From an uncultured Eubacteriales bacterium (GTDB lineage: Bacteria; Bacillota; Clostridia; UBA1381; UBA9506), in the NCBI GenBank assembly GCA_902478395.1, contig CABSKZ010000097.1, forward strand, positions 1-9,169: a stretch of DNA of 9,169 nucleotides. The letters run 5' to 3'. This document shows, in pieces, positions 5,349 through 9,169 of this stretch. The notes beneath the pieces were generated by a model. That model was not told the origin of the DNA, made no database searches, and saw nothing but the letters and a program-made list of their open reading frames with translations. A program made the position numbers and the translations under genes. How positions within the stretch are numbered: position 1 is the stretch's first letter; each line of letters starts with the position of its first letter.

Positions 5349-7223
5349 TTATTTTCCTAAAACTAATATATCGTTATAGTGGTAGCTGTCCCCCGGTGTG
5401 CTGGTTTTTCCCGGCGCAGCTGGAATAAAGTAATACTCCAGCGCCTCTCCGTCTTTCTGTGCCTCAATGGAAATGGTATGATACCCCTTGGACAGCAGCA
5501 CTTCCTTCTGCTGTCCTCTGGGCGCACGGTGGTAGGCAGGCATAAAGTAGGTTTTTCCCGCATTGAACAGAACCTCGCCGTCCAGCGTCATTGAAGATGC
5601 GCTGCTTGTGGCTCCAATTAGTTTGACCACCCGGTCAGATGGAATATACAGTCTTGCTCCGGCATAATACATTCCGTCTGCCATATCCGGAAATGCCTGT
5701 TCAAAGGCGATACGGTTTCCTGGGCAGGATATGGAGGCCATTTCCGGTTTTCCGTCTGCAACACAGCGCACAACCGTCCAACTCCACGCCGGCACGAGCG
5801 GGCAGGCCACGCTATAGCTGGTCCAGGGCGCCACGTCATGGTCCCGCCGGATTTCTACCGCGACCGGATAGGTTTCACAAGCGTTACAATCCGAACGAAC
5901 CGCCGCATGCCATACCATTTCTTCTCCTGGCTGTAAGCAGTACGGCTCCGGTTTACTTTTGTTCCATCCCCTCGGCGCCGAAAGCGCGAGAATACCCTTC
6001 CATTCCGCCTCCGAGTGATTTCGAAGCCGAATTTCCAGCCGCTTTTCTTCCTCATTCCCGATTGCGGGATGACCATCCTGAAGGCCGATGATAACCTCCA
6101 CCGCCATATCTGCCTTCGTTCCGGCCGGAATAAACTGACGCAGGCTCCTGAAGTCCAAATCCCACAGGGCTTTCACCGGTTCTGTATTCATTTTCAAGCC
6201 TGCCGCGTTCGTCTCCGCTCCAGACATTATGGCCACTGGGCTTTCATAAACAGCTAAAACTTTTTTGGCGACTTGAACCGTCCGTTCCGTCAGTTCTTTT
6301 AAGTCCTTCGGTGCGCGGAAGCCCTTTACTGCAGGACTAACATTGATATCTTCTCCGATTGGCCGAATCCACTCCTGCGGGATGGACTCCGCTCCGCCGA
6401 TGATTCCGAGGATAGAACCGAGGGTCGCTCCGGTGCAGTCTGTGTCGTACCCGCAGTTCACCGCCTTTAAAATGGCGTCGCCGAAGTTCTCTCCGTAGAG
6501 CCAACCCAAAACCGTAAACGCAATGTTCTGCGGCGCATCTGTAAAATTCTCCCGCCCGTGGTGTTCTAAAACCAACTCACGGGCAGTTTTCCAGTCCCGG
6601 CCTTCCCTGTGCCACTTCCGCAAATCCGCAAGTGCCTTGTAGGTCCGGCAGTCCGGCGGGATACAACTCATCCCGATGTCCAAAAGCCTGTCTCTGTCGC
6701 ACTCTAAAAATGCGGCGCTTTCTACCGCCGCAAAAAAGATTTCCCCGTAAACACCTTCTCCACCGGCATGGTCGACCACTGCGTCGCAATAAGCGAACCT
6801 GGCCGCTGCTTCCGGCAGCCCCGGGGACACCATCGCCCAAATTTCAGAGCGAATCGGGGAGCCCATGCAGTTCGTGAACGGATTATTGAATGCCCCGCAA
6901 AGCGGCGGGCGAATACCGCGCCGGATATTTGTCAGTGCGTAACCATATTCGTCAAATGGGAAAAACACATGTTCCGCCCATTCCTGCGCCAGTTCCTCCG
7001 AAGTGATATTGACCCCATATTGTTCCAAGGCGTGCAGCCAGACAAGCTGCAAATCTAAATCATCGTTTGGCATCGGCCCATCGAACTTCTGGGAGTAAAA
7101 TGTCAGGTCAAGAAGCTCCGTCCTGCCCTCCGGCGGGCCGCCAAGCGTACCACCGATGTTTTTTCCCATCCAGCCTCCATAAACTTTATTTCTATAGTCC
7201 TCTTCATTCAAAATAATCTGCAT
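5349..7223 (-). CDS. ADP-ribosylglycohydrolase-fold protein with C-terminal beta-rich extension (624 aa)
   Basis: Residues 1 to about 325 are an ADP-ribosylglycohydrolase (ARH/DraG) fold. K-V-Y-G-G-W-M-G-K-N-I-G-G (13-25) opens the domain, P-N-D-D-L-D-L-Q (52-59) supplies the first metal-binding acids, and G-Y-D-T-D-C-T-G-A-T-L-G (258-269) the second set (D260, D262, T264). D147, D151 and H152 lie in another conserved stretch. These all-helical enzymes bind two Mg2+ and classically cleave ADP-ribose from proteins; many members in carbohydrate loci have unproven substrates. Residues about 370-624 look like beta-sandwich modules, the last (about 510-624) resembling a carbohydrate-binding jelly roll. 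No signal peptide is seen. The start is the ATG at 7223 because GGAGGGG precedes it; the in-frame ATG 33 bases upstream lacks a site. The gene has its own promoter and probable operator. A cytoplasmic glycosidase role is inferred from context. Confidence 0.88.
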   Translation of the reverse strand: MQIILNEEDYRNKVYGGWMGKNIGGTLGGPPEGRTELLDLTFYSQKFDGPMPNDDLDLQLVWLHALEQYGVNITSEELAQEWAEHVFFPFDEYGYALTNIRRGIRPPLCGAFNNPFTNCMGSPIRSEIWAMVSPGLPEAAARFAYCDAVVDHAGGEGVYGEIFFAAVESAAFLECDRDRLLDIGMSCIPPDCRTYKALADLRKWHREGRDWKTARELVLEHHGRENFTDAPQNIAFTVLGWLYGENFGDAILKAVNCGYDTDCTGATLGSILGIIGGAESIPQEWIRPIGEDINVSPAVKGFRAPKDLKELTERTVQVAKKVLAVYESPVAIMSGAETNAAGLKMNTEPVKALWDLDFRSLRQFIPAGTKADMAVEVIIGLQDGHPAIGNEEEKRLEIRLRNHSEAEWKGILALSAPRGWNKSKPEPYCLQPGEEMVWHAAVRSDCNACETYPVAVEIRRDHDVAPWTSYSVACPLVPAWSWTVVRCVADGKPEMASISCPGNRIAFEQAFPDMADGMYYAGARLYIPSDRVVKLIGATSSASSMTLDGEVLFNAGKTYFMPAYHRAPRGQQKEVLLSKGYHTISIEAQKDGEALEYYFIPAAPGKTSTPGDSYHYNDILVLGK

Positions 7224-7226
7224 ATT

Positions 7227-7233
7227 CCCCTCC
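7227..7233 (-). promoter_or_regulatory. Ribosome binding site deciding the start of the ADP-ribosylglycohydrolase-fold gene
   Basis: GGAGGGG on the minus strand has its GGAGG core 5 bases before the ATG at 7223. It lies inside the longer alternative frame, so the shorter 624-residue product is preferred over 635. Confidence 0.75.
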
Positions 7234-7334
7234 ATTTTCCGCGGTGCGGATGCCATTCCATTTCGTTAGGTGAAGACTTATTTCCGTCTCAGCTGCATCT
7301 GCCCCAATGCGATTTTTTATTTCCGGTAAACCAT

Positions 7335-7352
7335 ATCATCCGCAGGGATGAT
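7335..7352 (-). repeat. 7-bp perfect hairpin at the transcript start
   Basis: ATCATCC and GGATGAT are perfectly complementary around a 4-base centre. It directly adjoins the promoter inverted repeat at 7353 and overlaps the predicted start near 7349. It could be a second operator or, if the start lies slightly upstream, a 5'-end mRNA hairpin that stabilises the transcript. Confidence 0.45.
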
Positions 7353-7382
7353 GACATTTTATCATTTTATATGATAAATGTC
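7353..7382. repeat. Inverted repeat spanning -35 to -10 (candidate operator)
   Basis: The arms are gacattttatcat (7353-7365) and atgataaatgtc (7371-7382), complementary over 12 positions apart from one extra T in the left arm. The repeat covers the spacer and touches both promoter hexamers, the expected place for a repressor. No regulator gene is in view to pair it with. Confidence 0.5.
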
Positions 7383-7384
7383 AG
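7356..7384 (-). promoter_or_regulatory. Extended -10 promoter of the ADP-ribosylglycohydrolase-fold gene
   Basis: On the minus strand CTGACA (7379-7384; 5 of 6 to consensus) is followed after 17 bases by TAAAAT (7356-7361; 5 of 6), preceded by TG one base upstream, giving an extended -10. The predicted start is near 7349, with a leader of about 126 bases. The leader has a hairpin at its 5' end, but no riboswitch class is recognised. Confidence 0.72.
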
Positions 7385-7394
7385 TAGCATATTT

Positions 7395-7511
7395 TTATTT
7401 TATAGTAGGGGATTTTATACCTTTATACGGCCATTTTCGGAAAAACGCCTGTTTTGCCGCCTCAAACTGCTCAAAATCTAACTTTTTGTTTGGTTTTATA
7501 GCGGCGTCTGC
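7395..7511 (-). pseudogene. Start-less 38-codon open frame, possible gene remnant
   Basis: Between stops at 7512-7514 and 7395-7397 the minus strand encodes a lysine-rich, protein-like stretch containing F-E-Q-F-E-A-A-K-Q-A-F-F-R-K-W-P. There is no start codon or ribosome binding site, and I recognise no family. A-rich DNA favours lysine codons, so chance is possible. It occupies most of the part of the 7224-7597 gap not used by the promoter, leader and terminator. Confidence 0.15.
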
Positions 7512-7552
7512 CTATTATCATCCGCTACCTTCGGGGACATATGTGGTTCCCC

Positions 7553-7588
7553 AAAGGGCTGGTAAGCCAAACACCGTACCAGCCCTTT
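7553..7588 (-). terminator. Strong hairpin after the URO-D-like gene, probable terminator
   Basis: A perfect 12-bp stem (aaagggctggta with taccagcccttt) encloses a 12-base loop and starts 9 bases after the stop at 7598. On the minus strand only three T follow within the stem end, then GGGG, so the classical U-tract is missing. It may terminate weakly or act as a 3' stabilising stem. Confidence 0.55.
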
Positions 7589-7597
7589 AGATTCATT

Positions 7598-8656
7598 CTA
7601 TCTGTTTTGCAATGCCGCGGCTATCATGGCAAAATAATTTTCCTGCGGCACATAGGATGCGACGCTGTTGCCGGTTCCAAGCGCATACCCCTTACACAAC
7701 GTTTTTTCCAGCATGGCGCAGGAACGCGCGTAGATTTTTTCCGGCGTCTGCCGGCAGACGAAATCCACGTCGACTCCGCCCATAATCGCAATTCTGTCCG
7801 CGTACATGTCATAGGCCTCTTCCACCGGCTGGATTTTGTCCTCGTACGAATGTTTCCCGTCAAAACCAATGTCATCAATTAAATCGTCATACACGCTCGT
7901 CAGCTTTCCGCAGGAATGCAGAATAACCGGCTTTCCGTGCGCATGGGCAAGCGCCGCCATCTTTTTGTGCCAGGGAAAGACCAGCCGCCGCATATCGTCC
8001 GGAGACAGCATCGTCTGCATATTAAACCCCCAGTCGTCATTCAGAATAAAAGCTCCGATGCAGTCGTATCCGGCGCATTGCTTATAATAATTATATATTC
8101 TCTGCCCGACCTGATGAAACACTTCTTCCACTAGCTGCGGTTCGTCCGCCAGCAGATAGCACAGATTATCATAGCCCATCAGGGCCATGGTGTTTTCCAG
8201 CACACCGGACGGTCCATAAAGTATGAACTTCATTCCCTCTGGCAGAATGCGATTCAGGCGTTCCACTCTGCCGTCATAATAGTCCTCCGGATTGGGCCAG
8301 TGGTATGCCTCATAGCTTTCCCAATCTGTGATAACTGCTCCTTCATTCACTGAAATGCTGCTTTTGGCATGGTCGTTGTTTTTATGCGGAAAACTGAAAT
8401 TGCTTGCGTGTATGGTCACATAGTCATATCCCGCCCGGTAAAACGCCTGCACCATGTATTCCAGTGCCTTTTCCTGCTCTCCCGGCCCCGGCACATGCCC
8501 ACTGAGCACATTATACAGGTCTTGATTCAAAAAGAATTCAAACAGGGTATACCGGTCAGGTTTCTCTCTCCGCAGGACTTTTAAAATATTTTCAAAATCC
8601 GGTTTTGGCTTCGGCAGGCTTGCGGGTGATGTAAAACTAATATCAAACTTCTTCAT
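7598..8656 (-). CDS. Uroporphyrinogen decarboxylase (URO-D) superfamily protein, methyltransferase-like (352 aa)
   Basis: The URO-D fold is shared by haem-pathway HemE and by zinc-dependent methyltransferases that move methyl groups to or from corrinoid proteins (MtaA, MtbA, CmuA). Visible features are an F-I-L-N-D-D-W-G stretch (203-210), the H-S-C-G motif (247-250) at the position of the HxC zinc ligands, the I-M-G-G-V-D segment (291-296) and G-T-G-N-S-V (327-332) near the end. In MtaA/MtbA-type enzymes a third ligand, a Cys, sits in the last region; here that motif has no Cys, so zinc binding may differ. It lacks the N-terminal Arg-rich pattern expected of true HemE. The start is the ATG at 8656, with GGAGG 8 bases upstream. 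A role in altering a methylated or otherwise modified sugar is a hypothesis from context; no corrinoid protein is in view. Confidence 0.85.
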   Translation of the reverse strand: MKKFDISFTSPASLPKPKPDFENILKVLRREKPDRYTLFEFFLNQDLYNVLSGHVPGPGEQEKALEYMVQAFYRAGYDYVTIHASNFSFPHKNNDHAKSSISVNEGAVITDWESYEAYHWPNPEDYYDGRVERLNRILPEGMKFILYGPSGVLENTMALMGYDNLCYLLADEPQLVEEVFHQVGQRIYNYYKQCAGYDCIGAFILNDDWGFNMQTMLSPDDMRRLVFPWHKKMAALAHAHGKPVILHSCGKLTSVYDDLIDDIGFDGKHSYEDKIQPVEEAYDMYADRIAIMGGVDVDFVCRQTPEKIYARSCAMLEKTLCKGYALGTGNSVASYVPQENYFAMIAAALQNR

Positions 8657-8664
8657 AAATAAAT

Positions 8665-8669
8665 CCTCC
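8665..8669 (-). promoter_or_regulatory. Ribosome binding site deciding the URO-D-like start
   Basis: GGAGG on the minus strand is 8 bases before the ATG at 8656. It overlaps the longer alternative frame (ATG at 8680), which has no site and lies at or before the predicted transcription start. Confidence 0.72.
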
Positions 8670-8672
8670 ATC

Positions 8673-8700
8673 TTGCACAAATTATAAATTATGATATAAT
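8673..8700 (+). promoter_or_regulatory. Divergent plus-strand promoter
   Basis: A perfect TATAAT (8695-8700) with TG one base upstream forms an extended -10; the -35 candidate TTGCAC (8673-8678) at 16 bases is weak. The predicted start is near 8707, in the middle of the palindrome at 8696-8725. It would transcribe the terminator-like fold at 8738-8808 and, with read-through, the gene at 9075. Confidence 0.5.
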
Positions 8701-8711
8701 AAACACCGCAA
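8681..8711 (-). promoter_or_regulatory. Promoter of the URO-D-like gene
   Basis: A perfect TATAAT (8681-8686, minus strand) lies 7 bases before a predicted start near 8674, giving a leader of about 18 bases with the ribosome binding site. The -35 is poor: the best candidate is TTGCGG (8706-8711) at a 19-base spacing, inside the 8696-8725 palindrome. This suggests dependence on a regulator bound there. Confidence 0.55.
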
Positions 8712-8725
8712 GCGGTGCTTATTAT
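8696..8725. repeat. 30-bp near-perfect palindrome between divergent promoters (candidate operator)
   Basis: The arms ataataaacaccgc (8696-8709) and gcggtgcttattat (8712-8725) are complementary at 13 of 14 positions around an AA centre. The site overlaps the plus-strand -10 and start and the minus-strand -35. Without a T-run on either side it is unlikely to be a terminator, which makes an operator for both directions the best reading. Confidence 0.65.
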
Positions 8726-8737
8726 TCGCCTCCGGCA

Positions 8738-8808
8738 GGGAAATTATTGTGCGTGCAGCAGTTTCCCGGCGGAAACAAAACGCAAATATTTTCTGCATGC
8801 AGTTTTTT
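8738..8808 (+). terminator. Terminator-like fold with competing hairpins (candidate attenuator or short RNA end)
   Basis: TGCGTGCAG (8750-8758) pairs with CTGCATGCA (8793-8801) over 9 bp including one G-U, and after one G comes TTTTTT (8803-8808). Nested inside is a perfect hairpin, GTTTCC-4-GGAAAC (8761-8776). An alternative stem, GGGAAA (8738-8743) with TTTCCC (8762-8767), uses the same TTTCC and excludes that hairpin. Such mutually exclusive stems are typical of attenuators. The distance from the predicted start makes a product of about 100 bases. It fits no RNA class I recognise, and the long loop lowers confidence. Confidence 0.4.
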
Positions 8809-8863
8809 AACATTGGGTTATGATTCGGCAAGTGCCAAAATGCTTGCTTACGGTATTGCCGCT

Positions 8864-8883
8864 CATTTTACTGACGTAAAATG
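8864..8883. repeat. 8-bp perfect inverted repeat CATTTTAC-4-GTAAAATG
   Basis: The perfect arms are 8864-8871 and 8876-8883 around TGAC. It has the size of a typical dimeric regulator site, but no promoter lies immediately beside it, and it could equally be chance in AT-rich DNA. Confidence 0.3.
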
Positions 8884-8970
8884 CGAATGTGATATATATT
8901 AACAAACGCGAACCGTATGGGCGGAAAGCCAGATTGTTATTCGAACCATTCACATGGCACGGTAAAGATA

Positions 8971-9000
8971 TTGAAACTCCATACAGGTTCATCATATCAG
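8971..9000 (+). promoter_or_regulatory. Weak promoter candidate for the right-edge gene
   Basis: TTGAAA (8971-8976; 5 of 6) and TATCAG (8995-9000; 4 of 6) are separated by 18 bases. The predicted start near 9007 would give a leader of about 68 bases and falls within the 8998-9011 palindrome. Confidence 0.3.
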
Positions 9001-9011
9001 ACCGCGGTCTG
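8998..9011. repeat. 14-bp perfect palindrome CAGACCGCGGTCTG
   Basis: The site is perfectly self-complementary, overlaps the end of the weak -10 candidate and its predicted start, and lies 64 bases before the right-edge gene. It would suit an autoregulatory operator if that gene encodes a regulator; that is inference. Confidence 0.4.
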
Positions 9012-9074
9012 CAAATCTATTAAAAAATTATCATGTTATATGTAAAAACAATCATAAAATCGGAGCGTGATAAC

Positions 9075-9169
9075 ATGAAAGCCGCTTACCGGGAAAAGAT
9101 GGATGCGAAAATGGGGGAATTTCTTTGTTTTACCCGCGCAGACAGCGCCTCCGATCCCATCTACACCCC
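9075..9169 (+). CDS. Unrecognised protein, N-terminal 31 residues only
   Basis: An ATG at 9075 follows GGAG (9062-9065) by 9 bases, and the frame stays open to the right edge. The fragment is charged at first (M-K-A-A-Y-R-E-K-M-D-A-K-M) and has no signal peptide or membrane segment. It is too short to assign to a family. Its divergent orientation to the URO-D-like gene, with three palindromes between them, would suit a regulator of the locus, but nothing in the 31 residues shows a DNA-binding motif. A true start elsewhere is possible, though the ribosome binding site supports this one. Confidence 0.55.
   Translation, partial: MKAAYREKMDAKMGEFLCFTRADSASDPIYT

Larger units (their letters stand above)
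8747..9023 (+). pseudogene. Possible frameshifted gene remnant in the divergent intergenic region
   Basis: One plus-strand frame is open up to TAA at 8894-8896 and contains G-Y-D-S-A-S-A-K-M-L-A-Y-G-I-A-A-H-F. The +1 frame then continues from about 8880 to TAA at 9021-9023 with a protein-like stretch including E-P-Y-G-R-K-A-R-L-L-F-E-P-F-T-W. The two frames would join if one AT unit were added to the AT run at 8892-8899, as expected for slippage loss. A TTG at 8747 after AGGG is the only weak start. I recognise no family. The reading conflicts with the RNA-fold interpretation of the same bases, and frames of this size occur by chance. Confidence 0.2.

Noticed and set aside
8696..8725. Palindrome read as a terminator
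   Set aside because: Neither strand has a T-run after the stem, and the site sits on promoter elements.
8807..8995. A 62-codon minus-strand frame upstream of the URO-D-like gene
   Set aside because: It has no ribosome binding site or recognisable family and overlaps control structures and the plus-strand open frames.
1..9169. tRNA or rRNA genes, CRISPR arrays, insertion sequences, phage genes
   Set aside because: No cloverleaf, rRNA-like block, regularly spaced repeats, transposase or integrase motif was seen on either strand.

Overview
The window looks like a chromosomal segment of a low-to-mid GC Firmicute, most likely a gut Clostridia member. The grounds are strong GGAGG ribosome binding sites, GTG and TTG starts alongside ATG, several near-consensus sigma-A promoters (TTGACA, 17 bp, TATAAT-like) and the gene families present. 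This placement is inference; there is no rRNA or marker gene. Almost everything is read from the minus strand, so gene order is right to left.

Right to left on the minus strand: a URO-D/corrinoid-methyltransferase-like protein (7598-8656); an ADP-ribosylglycohydrolase-fold protein with a long C-terminal beta-rich extension (5349-7223); a CorA-type divalent cation channel (4106-5005); a large cytoplasmic GH106-like glycoside hydrolase (1412-4021); two small membrane proteins, DUF4234 (846-1193) and DUF2752 (363-758); and the first 67 codons of a further protein running off the left edge (1-201). On the plus strand, the first 31 codons of a divergent gene start at 9075 and run off the right edge.

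The URO-D-like, ADP-ribosylglycohydrolase-fold, GH106-like and possibly the left-edge protein look like accessory carbohydrate catabolism: cytoplasmic enzymes without signal peptides that would act on an imported, possibly rhamnose-containing or modified, oligosaccharide. No transporter, corrinoid protein or recognisable regulator is in view. The genes appear mostly independently transcribed: own promoters can be proposed for the left-edge gene, DUF4234, CorA, the ADP-ribosylglycohydrolase-fold gene and the URO-D-like gene, with hairpins after several. The GH106-like gene has neither a clear promoter nor a strong ribosome binding site and may be read through from corA. CorA, DUF4234 and DUF2752 are probably housekeeping or unrelated.

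The most interesting non-coding structure is at three control regions. A 30-bp near-perfect palindrome overlaps divergent promoters at 8673-8725, next to a plus-strand terminator-like RNA fold ending in six T. A promoter-embedded inverted repeat plus a second hairpin lies at 7335-7384. A 13-bp inverted repeat flanks the promoter of the left-edge gene at 216-261. The gaps also carry short open frames that may be decayed genes, one consistent with loss of an AT unit. No RNA genes, CRISPR arrays or insertion sequences were recognised.
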